Below, one piece after another: positions 1 through 8,734 of a stretch of 64,000 bases of DNA. The position numbers were made by a program, and so were the translations under genes. The stretch's first letter is position 1; every line of letters starts with the position of its first letter. Under the pieces are notes generated by a model. That model worked only from the letters and a program-made list of their open reading frames with translations. It did no database searches and was not told where the DNA came from. The stretch is from contig NZ_JHEI01000135.1 of the NCBI RefSeq assembly GCF_001273835.1, positions 1 through 64,000 of the forward strand. Direction: 5' to 3'. The DNA is from Leucobacter celer subsp. astrifaciens (GTDB taxonomy: Bacteria > Actinomycetota > Actinomycetes > Actinomycetales > Microbacteriaceae).

Positions 1-1329
1 CCCGCGGCCGGCGTCGCCCGCCACGAACACCCCGGGAAGGCCCGTCGAGTAGTCCTGCTCCCGCTCGAACGCGCCGCGGGCACCGCGGGGCAGCGAGACC
101 GCGGCGTCCTCGACCTCCTCGGGACCGGTGAAGCCCATGGCGATGAGCACGAGGTCGGCCTCGATGAGTCGCTCGGTGCCCGGGATCGGCACGCGCCCGT
201 CCTCCGTGAAGCCGGTCTCGGCGACGCGCAGGGCGCGCACTCCGCCGTGGTCGTCGCCCACGAACTCGACGGTCGATGCCAGGTAGCGGCGCTCGCCGCC
301 CTCCTCGTGGGAGCTCGACACCTCGAACAGGGTCGGGTGCACCGGCCACGGCTGCGCATCGGTGCGGCTCGGCGACGGCTTGCGGCCGATCGCGAGGTTG
401 GTCACCGACCTGGCCCCCTGCCGATGCGCGGTGCCGATGCAGTCGGCACCGGTATCGCCGCCGCCGATCACGACGACGTGCTTGCCCGCGGCATCGTGCG
501 GCGTGGCCTCCAGCGCACCCGCCCGCACGCGGTTCGACGCCGTGAGGTAGTCCATCGCGAAGAGCACGCCGGAGAGCTCGCGTCCGGGCAGCGGCAGCTC
601 GCGCGGCACCGTGGCGCCCGTCGCGACCACCACGGCGTCGAAGCGGCGCCGCAGTTCGGTCCACGACATGTCGCGACCGATCTCGATACCGCAGCGGAAG
701 CGCGTGCCCTCCTGCTTGAGCTGCTCGATCCGACGGATCACGAGCTCCTTCTCGAGCTTGAAATCGGGGATGCCGAAGCGCAGCAGACCACCGGGCTCCT
801 CGTCGCGCTCGTACACGGCGACCGTGTGACCGGCGCGGGTGAGCTGCTGCGCCGCCGCGAGACCGGCCGGCCCGGATCCGACGACCGCGACCGTCTTGCC
901 GGTGAGCCGCGAGGGCGGCTGCGGCTGCACCCATCCGTTCGCGAAGGCCTGATCGATGATGCTGTTCTCGATCTGCTTGATGGTCACGGCCGGCTGGTTG
1001 ATGCCGAGCACGCACGCAGACTCGCAGGGCGCCGGGCAGGCGCGTCCGGTGAACTCCGGGAAGTTGTTCGTCTCGTGCAGGCGCTCGATCGCCTCGCGAC
1101 CGCGACCGCGGTACATGAGGTCGTTCCACTCCGGGATCAGGTTGCCGAGCGGGCATCCCTGGTGGCAGAACGCGACGCCGCAGTCCATGCAGCGCGACGC
1201 CTGACGGGCGACGAGCTTGGGGTCCGAGGGATCGACGACCTCGCGCCAGTCCTTGAGACGCAGCGCGACGGGACGCTTGGGGGCGAGCTCGCGCTCGCGC
1301 ACCTTCAGGAATCCGCGGGGATCAGCCAT
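1..1329 (-). CDS. gltD: glutamate synthase small subunit (partial, C-terminus off window)
   Basis: Small (beta) subunit of NADPH-dependent glutamate synthase. It takes electrons from NADPH through FAD and hands them to the large subunit, which makes glutamate from glutamine and 2-oxoglutarate. About 443 residues are present and the C-terminus lies beyond the left edge. Two N-terminal cysteine groups are visible (CMDCGVAFCHQGCPLG near residue 50 and CPAPCESAC near residue 100), the expected iron-sulfur ligands. They are followed by a dinucleotide fold, GSGPAGL, and a second one, GGGDTGAD. The ATG at 1327-1329 overlaps the end of gltB by 8 nt, so the two genes should be translationally coupled in one operon read leftward. 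The family assignment is very safe. Confidence 0.97.
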   Translation of the reverse strand, partial: MADPRGFLKVRERELAPKRPVALRLKDWREVVDPSDPKLVARQASRCMDCGVAFCHQGCPLGNLIPEWNDLMYRGRGREAIERLHETNNFPEFTGRACPAPCESACVLGINQPAVTIKQIENSIIDQAFANGWVQPQPPSRLTGKTVAVVGSGPAGLAAAQQLTRAGHTVAVYERDEEPGGLLRFGIPDFKLEKELVIRRIEQLKQEGTRFRCGIEIGRDMSWTELRRRFDAVVVATGATVPRELPLPGRELSGVLFAMDYLTASNRVRAGALEATPHDAAGKHVVVIGGGDTGADCIGTAHRQGARSVTNLAIGRKPSPSRTDAQPWPVHPTLFEVSSSHEEGGERRYLASTVEFVGDDHGGVRALRVAETGFTEDGRVPIPGTERLIEADLVLIAMGFTGPEEVEDAAVSLPRGARGAFEREQDYSTGLPGVFVAGDAGRG

Positions 1330-4300
1330 GGGTCGCCTCCAGGATCTCGGACCAGACCCGTTCGCCGTCGGGGTCGATGCCCTGTTCATTCGCGCGGACA
1401 CGGATCTCGAGCACCCTCGAGTAGCCGCGCGGGATCAGTCGTGTGAAGCGCCCGAAGAGGCGCTCCGGGTCGGCGTCGCAGTCGGCGAGCAGCGCGCTCG
1501 CGAGCTCTGAGCCGGTCTGCTCCAGGTGCCGGCGCAGCAGCGCCACGATCTGCTCGCGGAGCTCGCGCTCCTCGGCGCCCAGCGGCTGCAGCAGCAGTGC
1601 GCCGGAGCTGAGCTCGGCCGCGTTCACATCGGCCGGATCGAGATCGAGGATCACCGCCTCGCCGCCGGACATGCCGGCGCCGATGTTGCGCCCGGTGGGG
1701 CCGATGATCAGCGCGAAGCCGCCGGTGAAGTACTCGAGCGCGTGATCTCCCGTGCCCTCGACGACGGCCGTGGCGCCGGATCCGCGCACCAGGAAGCGCT
1801 CGCCCACCGCGCCGGCGATCCAGAGCTTGCCCGCCGTGGCGCCGTAGCCGATGGTGTTGCCGGCGATCACGTTGCCGAAGGCCGGGTGGCCCGCATCGGA
1901 GTGCGGCCGGATGGCGATCTCACCGCCCGAGAGCCCCTTGCCGACGTAGTCGTTCGCGTCGCCGATGAGCCGCAGCGTGATACCCGGCGGCAGGAAGGCG
2001 CCGAGCGACTGGCCCGCCGAACCCGTCAGCGTGACGTCGATCGTATCGGGGGCGAGCCCCTCGGCGCCGTGCCGCTTCGTCACCTCGTGACCGAGCATGG
2101 TGCCCACGGCGCGGTCGATGTTGCGGATGGGCAGGTCGATGATCACGGGCTCGCGCCGCTCGAGCGCGTCGCCGGACATCGGGATGAGCTTCACGTCGTA
2201 GTGCTGCTCAAGCTCGTGGTCCTGCTCGGCGCCGTGGCGGCGCGGCTCCTCCGGCGCGAACTCGGGGCCCCGCAGGATCGGCGTGAGGTCGAGCCCCTCG
2301 GCTTTCCAGTGCCGGATCGCGTCGTCCACGTCGAGCGCGGCGGTGTCGCCGATCGCCTCGGCGAGCGTGCGGTAGCCGAGGGACGCGAGAAGCTCGCGCA
2401 CCTCCTCGGCGATGAAGCGGAAGAAGTTGACCACGTGCTCGGCCTTGCCCGTGAAGCGCTCGCGCAGCTCCGGGTTCTGCGTCGCGACGCCCACCGGACA
2501 GGTGTCGAGGTGGCACACGCGCATCATGATGCAGCCCGAGACCACGAGCGGCGCGGTGGCGAAGCCGAACTCCTCGGCACCGAGCAGCGCCGCGACGATC
2601 ACGTCGCGGCCGGTCTTCAGCTGGCCGTCGGCCTGCAGCACGACCCGCTCGCGCAGCCCGTTGAGCATGAGCGTCTGCTGCGCCTCCGCGAGGCCGAGCT
2701 CCCACGGCGATCCCGCGTGCTTGAGCGAGTTCATCGGGCTCGCGCCCGTGCCGCCGTCGTGTCCGGAGACGAGGATCACGTCCGAGAGCGCTTTCGCGAC
2801 GCCCGCCGCGACCGGGCCGATGCCCGATTGCGCCACGAGCTTCGTCGAGATCCGGGCCGAGGGGTTCGCCCGCTTGAGGTCGAAGATGAGCTGCTTGAGA
2901 TCCTCGATCGAATAGATGTCGTGGTGCGGCGGCGGCGAGATGAGACCGACACCGGGGGTGGCGTGCCTGGTGCGCGCGATCCACGGATACATCTTCTGCG
3001 GCGGCAGCTGCCCGCCCTCGCCGGGCTTCGCGCCCTGGGCGAGCTTGATCTGGATCTCGTCGGCGTGCGTCAGGTACATCGAGGTGACGCCGAAGCGGCC
3101 GGATGCCACCTGCTTGATCGCGCTGCGCCGCTCGGGATCGAGCAGCCGGTCCTCGCTCTCACCGCCCTCGCCCGTGTTTGACCTGCCGCCGAGCCGGTTC
3201 ATCGCGATGGCGAGGGTCTGATGCGCCTCCGGCGAGATCGACCCGTAGCTCATGGCACCCGTCGCGAATCGCTTCACGATCTCGCTGACCGGCTCCACCT
3301 CGTCGAGCGGCACGGGCGGGCGCTGCGGTGCGAGCTTGAAGAGCCCGCGCAGCGTCATCAGCCGCTCCTGCTGCTCGTTGACGCGCCGCGTGTACTCCGC
3401 GAAGATCTCGCGACGGCCGGTGCGTGTGGCGTGCTGCAGCTTGAAGATGGTCTCGGGATCGAAGAGGTGCGGCTCCTCGCCGCGGCGCCACCGGTACTCG
3501 CCGCCGGTCTCGAGGTACTTGTGCGCGAGCACCGCGGGGTCGTCGGGGTAGGCCGACCGGTGCCGGGCGGCGACCTCGGTCGCGATCACGTCGAGGCCGA
3601 CGCCGCCGAGCTTCGAGGCGGTGCCGGTGAAGTAGCGATCCACCACCCCCTTCGAGAGGCCGATGGCCTCGAAGGTCTGCGCACCGCAGTAGGAGGCCAC
3701 GGTGGAGATGCCCATCTTGCTCATGACCTTGAGCATGCCCTTGCCGAGCGACTTGATGAGCTTGGCGATCGCCTCCTCCTCGGTGGTCCCCGGGATCGAG
3801 CCGTTGCGCACGAGCAGGCCCACCGACTCCATGGCGAGGTAGGGGTTCACCGCCGCGGCGCCGTAGCCGATGAGCGCGGCGACGTGATGCACCTCGCGCA
3901 CGTCTCCGGCCTCGGCGATGAGCGCGACGCGCATGCGCTGGCCCTCGCGGATGAGGTGATGGTGCACCGCCGAGATCGCGAGCAGCGACGGCACGGGCGC
4001 CAGGTCCTTGTTCGAGTCGCGGTCGGAGAGGATGATGAACTCCGCGCCCGCATCGATCGCGGCGCTCGCCTCCAGGCACATGGCCTCGAGCCGGTCGGCG
4101 AGCCCCTTCGCGTCGTAGTCGACCGGGTAAAGGCCGCGGATCGTGACGGCGCGCTCCCGCTCGGGATCGTCGCCGAAGTGCTGGATGCGGGCGAGCGCAT
4201 CGTTGTCGATCACCGGGAAGTCGAGGATCACCTGGCGGGTGTGATCGATCGACTGCGTGAGGAGGTTCTCCTGCGGACCGATGCTGGTGACGAGGCTCGT

Positions 4301-5941
4301 GACGAGCTCTTCGCGGAGGGCGTCGAGCGGCGGGTTCGTCACCTGGGCGAACTGCTGCACGAAGTAGTCGAAGACGAGGCGCGGTCGGTCCGACAGCACC
4401 GCGATGGGGGTGTCCGTGCCCATCGCTGCGAGCGGCTCGATGCCGTCGCGCGCCATGGGGGTGATGAGCAGGCGCAGCTCCTCCTCGGTGTAGCCGAAGG
4501 TACGCTGGCGGCGCGTGATCGACGCCGGCGGGTGCACGAGGTGCTCGCGCTCGGGCTGCTCGGAGAGCCGGATCAGCCCCTCGTCGACCCACTCCCCCCA
4601 CGGTGCGAGGCTCGCGAGCTCGGCCTTGACGGCCTCGTCGTCGCGGATCCCGCCCGTCGCGAGATCGACGGCGATCATGCGCCCCGGCTGCAGGCGGCCA
4701 CGGCGGATCACGCGGTCGGGCGCGATGTCGAGCACGCCCGTCTCGCTGGCGATCACCATCACGCCGTCATCGGTCACGAGGTAGCGGCCCGGGCGCAGCC
4801 CGTTGCGGTCGAGGGTGGCCACCAGCTGCTTGCCGTCGGTCGCGATCATCGCGGCGGGGCCGTCCCACGGCTCCATCACGAGCGAGTGGTACTCGAGGAA
4901 GTTCACGACATCCGGGTGCAGACCGGTCTCCGACTCCCAGGCCTCGGGCACCATCATGGCGAGTGCGTGCGGCAGGGAGCGCCCGGCCATCACGAGCAGC
5001 TCGAGCACCTCGTCGAAGCTGGCCGAGTCGCTGCCGCCCTCCGAGCAGATCGGGAGCAGGGGCCGCACGTCCCCGAGCAGTTCGGAGGAGAGCTGCCGCT
5101 CGCGGGCGCGCATCCAGTTGCGGTTGCCACGCACCGTGTTGATCTCGCCGTTGTGGGCGACCATGCGCAGCGGCTGCGCCAGGTGCCACGAGGGGAAGGT
5201 GTTGGTGGAGTAGCGCGAGTGCACGATCGCGAAGCGGCTGATGAAGCGCTCGTCGGAGAGCTCGGGGTAGAAGCCGGGCAGCTGGAGCGTGGTCACCATG
5301 CCCTTGTAGACGATGGTGCGCGCGCTGAGCGACGGCAGGTAGCAGCCGGTCTCGTGCTGCACCCTCTTGCGGGTGCGGAAGGCGCGGCGCTCGAGCTGGT
5401 CGGTGTCGAAGACCTCGCCGGCGGCGGCCACCAGGACCAGCTGCTCGATGGCGGGACTCGCCTCGCGGGCGCTCCCGCCGAGCACCTCGGGCCGCACGGC
5501 GACCGGACGCCAGGCGAGCACGGAGAGGCCCTCCTCCGCCGCGATCGCGCCGATGCGGTACTTCGCCGCCTTGCGCTCGGTCGAGGCCTGCGGCAGGAAG
5601 GCGAGACCCGCGGCGTATGCGCCGACCTCGGGCAGCCGCAGCGCCGGATCGTGCTCCGCGAGCGCGGCCCGGATGAATGCGTCGGGGAGATCGCTGAGGA
5701 TGCCCGCTCCGTCGCCGGTGCCCGCGTCGGAGCCCACCGCACCGCGGTGCTCGAGGTTCTCGAGCGCCTCCAGGGCGAGCGCCACGATCTCGTGACTCGC
5801 CTCCCCCGTCAGCGACACCACCGACGCGAGGCCGCAGGCGTCGCGCTCGTCGGCGGGGTCGTAGAGACCGACGGGCGCGGGAAACGCCCCGGTGCCGGTG
5901 TTCGGGGTCTGCGTGCTCGGGCTCCCTGGGCGTACGGTCAT
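1322..5941 (-). CDS. gltB: glutamate synthase large subunit
   Basis: Large (alpha) subunit of glutamate synthase, 1539 residues, the usual family size. Order of domains: class II glutaminase, central domain, FMN-binding synthase domain, and C-terminal beta-helix with Gly-rich GGE/GAT repeats. The start at 5941 is chosen over the in-frame codon at 5989 because GAGAGGA lies just upstream of it, and because it puts the predicted N-terminal nucleophile cysteine (CGLASVV) at residue 36, after a 35-residue propeptide as known for this family. The [3Fe-4S] signature C-x5-C-x4-C is seen in CIMMRVCHLDTCPVG. It is the first gene of the gltBD operon. A long AT-rich upstream region with several dyads is the likely control region. 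Confidence 0.97.
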   Translation of the reverse strand: MTVRPGSPSTQTPNTGTGAFPAPVGLYDPADERDACGLASVVSLTGEASHEIVALALEALENLEHRGAVGSDAGTGDGAGILSDLPDAFIRAALAEHDPALRLPEVGAYAAGLAFLPQASTERKAAKYRIGAIAAEEGLSVLAWRPVAVRPEVLGGSAREASPAIEQLVLVAAAGEVFDTDQLERRAFRTRKRVQHETGCYLPSLSARTIVYKGMVTTLQLPGFYPELSDERFISRFAIVHSRYSTNTFPSWHLAQPLRMVAHNGEINTVRGNRNWMRARERQLSSELLGDVRPLLPICSEGGSDSASFDEVLELLVMAGRSLPHALAMMVPEAWESETGLHPDVVNFLEYHSLVMEPWDGPAAMIATDGKQLVATLDRNGLRPGRYLVTDDGVMVIASETGVLDIAPDRVIRRGRLQPGRMIAVDLATGGIRDDEAVKAELASLAPWGEWVDEGLIRLSEQPEREHLVHPPASITRRQRTFGYTEEELRLLITPMARDGIEPLAAMGTDTPIAVLSDRPRLVFDYFVQQFAQVTNPPLDALREELVTSLVTSIGPQENLLTQSIDHTRQVILDFPVIDNDALARIQHFGDDPERERAVTIRGLYPVDYDAKGLADRLEAMCLEASAAIDAGAEFIILSDRDSNKDLAPVPSLLAISAVHHHLIREGQRMRVALIAEAGDVREVHHVAALIGYGAAAVNPYLAMESVGLLVRNGSIPGTTEEEAIAKLIKSLGKGMLKVMSKMGISTVASYCGAQTFEAIGLSKGVVDRYFTGTASKLGGVGLDVIATEVAARHRSAYPDDPAVLAHKYLETGGEYRWRRGEEPHLFDPETIFKLQHATRTGRREIFAEYTRRVNEQQERLMTLRGLFKLAPQRPPVPLDEVEPVSEIVKRFATGAMSYGSISPEAHQTLAIAMNRLGGRSNTGEGGESEDRLLDPERRSAIKQVASGRFGVTSMYLTHADEIQIKLAQGAKPGEGGQLPPQKMYPWIARTRHATPGVGLISPPPHHDIYSIEDLKQLIFDLKRANPSARISTKLVAQSGIGPVAAGVAKALSDVILVSGHDGGTGASPMNSLKHAGSPWELGLAEAQQTLMLNGLRERVVLQADGQLKTGRDVIVAALLGAEEFGFATAPLVVSGCIMMRVCHLDTCPVGVATQNPELRERFTGKAEHVVNFFRFIAEEVRELLASLGYRTLAEAIGDTAALDVDDAIRHWKAEGLDLTPILRGPEFAPEEPRRHGAEQDHELEQHYDVKLIPMSGDALERREPVIIDLPIRNIDRAVGTMLGHEVTKRHGAEGLAPDTIDVTLTGSAGQSLGAFLPPGITLRLIGDANDYVGKGLSGGEIAIRPHSDAGHPAFGNVIAGNTIGYGATAGKLWIAGAVGERFLVRGSGATAVVEGTGDHALEYFTGGFALIIGPTGRNIGAGMSGGEAVILDLDPADVNAAELSSGALLLQPLGAEERELREQIVALLRRHLEQTGSELASALLADCDADPERLFGRFTRLIPRGYSRVLEIRVRANEQGIDPDGERVWSEILEATHG

Positions 5942-6223
5942 CGACGTCCTCTCTGGTCTGCGGGACATCGACGGCCCGGGCGGTACCACGCTCGGGGTAT
6001 CGCTTTCGAGAACGACGACGTCACGGCGAAACGCGGTGGCTGGAACATCAAATTTACCACTCGTTTCTTCGGCGAAACGAATTCGTAATCGTAGTTTCTA
6101 CAACGGATTCGGAAAAGTGCGCATATTTGCCGAACATCGTGCGGAACAGCTTGATATTCGCCGCACACGACGGAGCTGCGTAACACGATCGAAACATTGT
6201 CGTCGCTGCGGCGAAATCGGGCC
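5942..6223 (-). promoter_or_regulatory. AT-rich upstream region of gltB with overlapping dyads
   Basis: This 280-base stretch has no gene and is clearly richer in A+T than its surroundings. It holds several short inverted repeats close together: CGTTTC/GAAACG (6063-6068 and 6074-6079), the perfect palindrome ACGAATTCGT (6077-6086) and GTAGTTTCTAC (6091-6101). It lies where the gltB promoter and a nitrogen-responsive operator would be expected. No match to the AmtR or GlnR consensus was convincing, and no -35/-10 pair could be fixed with confidence. Confidence 0.5.
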
Positions 6224-6285
6224 GCAAAAGAGGAGCGTCCGATAGTCGGAACCAGCCCTGTCGGGCGTTCAACTATCGGACGCTC
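6224..6285 (-). terminator. intrinsic terminator after the SDR gene
   Basis: Two perfect 14-base arms, GAGCGTCCGATAGT at 6233-6246 and its complement at 6272-6285, enclose a 25-base loop. The loop carries its own small hairpin (GCCC-TGTC-GGGC, 6255-6266). Read leftward, the stem is followed by CTCTTTT. It begins about 20 bases past the stop of the SDR gene, so it should end that transcript and insulate gltB. Confidence 0.75.
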
Positions 6286-6304
6286 GACGCGCGCTCGGGG
6301 ATCG

Positions 6305-7072
6305 TCAGCCCTCGGCTCCGAAGCTCGAGGTGTCGCCCACGAGACGGGTGTGGTCGGCCGGCACCGGGTCGACCGCGGCCCGCGCGACCTCGGCCGCGAA
6401 CTCGGAGACGTTGTAGAGCTTGCCCGCCTGTTCACGGCGCGCCTCGATCGCGCCGGGGTTGAGACGGTTGAGCAGCGTCGCGGTGACGGTGCCCTCGATC
6501 ATGTCCCCCGAGACCACGGTGAAGCCGATCCCCCGCTCCTCGAGCTCGGGAATGCGCTCGCGCAGCGCGTCCTCGCCCGCGCGCTTCGACAGCGCGACCG
6601 GCACGTACTCCGGCATCGTGGGGGTGGTGCGGATGAAGTGCGCCTGGTGGCTGGTGACGAAGACGACGCGCGAGCCCGCTCCCATCAGCGGGAGCGCCGC
6701 ATCGAGCACGGCGATCTGCGCATCCCGATTGAGCTGCAGCGCGTAGTCCTCCCCCATGCCGCTCTCCATGCCGCCCGACGCGTTGAGCACGAGAATGTCG
6801 AGTCCGCCGAACTCGCGCTGCACCTCGGCCATCATCGCGCCGACCGACTCGGGATCGGTGAGGTCGGCGCCCTGCACGATCGCGCGCACGCCCAGCTCCT
6901 GCAGCTGCGCGGCGAGCTTCTCGGCGCGGGGGGCCTTGTTGCGGAAGTTCACGACCACATCGGCGCCCGCCTCGGCGAAGTAGCGCACCGTGTCCGCGCC
7001 GATGCCGCGGGACGATCCCGTCACGAGCGCGCGGCGGCCGGCGAGGCTGCCGGGTTCAAGAATCTGTGTCAC
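6305..7072 (-). CDS. SDR-family oxidoreductase
   Basis: A 255-residue short-chain dehydrogenase/reductase; its substrate cannot be told from sequence. The N-terminal cofactor motif TGSSRGIG (near residues 18-25) and the NASG motif are intact. The active-site region differs from the textbook pattern. Serine is in VTSHQAH, but the candidate Tyr and Lys are in YVPVALSK, so they are seven residues apart rather than four. The start is GTG at 7070-7072, with GAGGAG seven bases upstream. The gene stands alone, divergent from rbpA, and ends at the strong terminator near 6285. Confidence 0.85.
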   Translation of the reverse strand: MTQILEPGSLAGRRALVTGSSRGIGADTVRYFAEAGADVVVNFRNKAPRAEKLAAQLQELGVRAIVQGADLTDPESVGAMMAEVQREFGGLDILVLNASGGMESGMGEDYALQLNRDAQIAVLDAALPLMGAGSRVVFVTSHQAHFIRTTPTMPEYVPVALSKRAGEDALRERIPELEERGIGFTVVSGDMIEGTVTATLLNRLNPGAIEARREQAGKLYNVSEFAAEVARAAVDPVPADHTRLVGDTSSFGAEG

Positions 7073-7147
7073 AACTGCTCCTCAATCGTCTTGATCACGT
7101 GCCTCCAGAGTAGTGGACCGCCGGGAGAAACCCCGGCATGGGGTATC

Positions 7148-7173
7148 GGGAACACCGGTCGAGCGAGTACGCT
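7148..7173 (+). promoter_or_regulatory. possible SigR/SigH-like promoter of rbpA
   Basis: GGGAAC (7148-7153) is followed after 16 bases by CGCT (7170-7173). In other actinobacteria, thiol-stress sigma factors use GGAAC/T with GTT or CGTT at this spacing, and rbpA is a known target of such control in Streptomyces. The -10 element differs by one base from the consensus. TACGCT (7168-7173) could equally be an ordinary -10 box. Confidence 0.3.
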
Positions 7174-7246
7174 GCAAAGCATGGCGAAGGCGCCTCCGAG
7201 ACCGGTGGCGCCGGAGTTGTAACCGACAGGCGAGGAGGTTCTCACC

Positions 7247-7603
7247 ATGGCCGACCGAACGCTTCGAGGAACGCGCATCGGCGCGACGAGCCTGCAGGGC
7301 GAGGAGGGTGTCGAGCTCTCGCCCCGGCGCACCGTCGAATACCTCACCGACCGGGGCAATCGCTTCGCCGTGCTGTTCGACGCCGACGCCGAGCCCCCGG
7401 CCGAGTGGGTCGATCAGAAGAGCGGAGAACTCGGCTTCCTCGACGACGAGGCCGGCCGCGCGGCCCGGGCCGAGTTCGAGGAGAAGGAGTCGTCGCAGCG
7501 CACTCCCTGGGACATGCTCATCGAACGGCGCACGCGGGAGGAGCTCGAGGAGCTGCTCGAGGAACGGCTCCAGCTACTCCGCGCTCGTCGCGGGGGCAAG
7601 TGA
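7247..7603 (+). CDS. rbpA: RNA polymerase-binding protein RbpA
   Basis: A 118-residue actinobacterial transcription factor that binds RNA polymerase and the primary sigma factor and stabilises the open complex. The opening MADRTLRGTRIG and the C-terminal sigma-interaction segment (WDMLIERRTREELEELLEERL) are hallmarks. The basic linker and core lie between them. There are no cysteines, so this is the zinc-free type. GAGGAGG sits eight bases before the ATG. The 3' end overlaps the 3' end of the convergent HTTM gene by 30 bases, an antisense overlap inside both coding regions. In mycobacteria rbpA adjoins the lnt/ppm1 locus; lnt lies about 2 kb away here. Confidence 0.95.
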   Translation: MADRTLRGTRIGATSLQGEEGVELSPRRTVEYLTDRGNRFAVLFDADAEPPAEWVDQKSGELGFLDDEAGRAARAEFEEKESSQRTPWDMLIERRTREELEELLEERLQLLRARRGGK

Positions 7604-8734
7604 CGGGGCGGGATCCCGCTCCGCGGCCGTGAGCTGCGGCTCGGGGTCCCGAGTCGCCGCGACGCGCTCGGGTTCGTCGCTCCGCATGGCCGCCTCGTTC
7701 CAGCGCCGACGGGTTCCCCCGCCGAGCCGCTTCCAGGAGCGGTCCCTGATGAAGACCGCGTCGATCGCGATCATGGTGAGCGAGAACCACGGCAGGCCCA
7801 TCGCCACGCCGATGGCGATGTGGAAGCTGAGGATGCCCGCGAGCGCCACGAGGCGGGTGGGACGCGTGAGCAGCATCAGCGGGAAGCCGATCTGCAGGAG
7901 GATCGATCCCCACGCCGCGATCGCGACGGCCGGGCCCCAGAAGGTCAGCAGCTCCGACAGCACCGGCCAGGTGCCGAAGCGCATCGTGCTCAAGGGATCG
8001 TAGACGGCCCAGCCCCCGGCCCACGGCGCGCCCTGAGCCTTGTAGAGTCCGCCGGCCACGTACACGAACGACACCTGCGCCACGAGGGCGACGAGGGCGA
8101 GGTTGTGCAGCACCGTGCCGAGCTGGCGCGGTGCCGACTCCGCGCGGAACCACTCCCCCCGCCGCGCACGGCGCCGGGCATCGAGCGACCACCGTGCGGC
8201 CGGATCGGCGAAGAACATCAGGATCAGCGCGATCCGCTGCATGTTGTCGCTCTGATCGCCCACCATGTCGTTGGCCTCGATGAAGCTCACCCAGCCGACG
8301 AAGAACAGCGGGAGCACGATCCGGAACCGCCACCCGAGGATGAACAGCACCGCGAGCACGATGAGGGCGACGTAGCAGAGCGTGAACCAGAAGTCGTCCG
8401 CGGCCACCCGGTTGAACAGGCTGAAGAGCCAGATGTTCGGGAAGTCGCTCACCGGCTGCCGGATCTCCCCGTTCCAGGCGGATCCGGAGCCGAAGGTGTA
8501 CAGACGCGTGCCGAAGTTCGACAGCAGCAGACCGAGCATCGCGCCGCCGAAGAGCATGCGCGTCACCGCGAGTCCGTAGAGCGCCTTCTTGCCGTCGAAG
8601 AGCCAGCGCTCGCAGAAGAGCACCGCCGCGCCCAGTCCCTCGACGACGGCGGTCCACGCGGCGCCGATCATCGAGCCGATGAAGGCGCCGAGTCGCGCCA
8701 CGGGGGGCCGTGGGCGGCCGCGCTGCTCGCTCAT
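7574..8734 (-). CDS. HTTM-domain membrane protein
   Basis: A 386-residue polytopic protein of the HTTM (vitamin K-dependent gamma-carboxylase-like) family. About eight hydrophobic segments lie between residues 20 and 330, followed by a charged Arg/Glu/Asp-rich tail of about 50 residues. Family-typical segments such as LFDGKKALYGLAVTRMLFG, and WFSLTMIAIDAVF near the end of the membrane region, support the call. The biochemical role in bacteria is unknown. The start overlaps the stop of the DUF5819 gene by 4 nt (ATGA), so the two proteins are made together and probably act together. The C-terminal codons overlap rbpA on the other strand. Confidence 0.85.
   Translation of the reverse strand: MSEQRGRPRPPVARLGAFIGSMIGAAWTAVVEGLGAAVLFCERWLFDGKKALYGLAVTRMLFGGAMLGLLLSNFGTRLYTFGSGSAWNGEIRQPVSDFPNIWLFSLFNRVAADDFWFTLCYVALIVLAVLFILGWRFRIVLPLFFVGWVSFIEANDMVGDQSDNMQRIALILMFFADPAARWSLDARRRARRGEWFRAESAPRQLGTVLHNLALVALVAQVSFVYVAGGLYKAQGAPWAGGWAVYDPLSTMRFGTWPVLSELLTFWGPAVAIAAWGSILLQIGFPLMLLTRPTRLVALAGILSFHIAIGVAMGLPWFSLTMIAIDAVFIRDRSWKRLGGGTRRRWNEAAMRSDEPERVAATRDPEPQLTAAERDPAPSLAPATSAE

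Noticed and set aside
5942..5989. Longer start for gltB
   Set aside because: It has no ribosome site and would lengthen the propeptide beyond the family norm.
3221..6088. Long plus-strand frame opposite gltB
   Set aside because: It lacks any recognisable domain and is antisense to a conserved enzyme.
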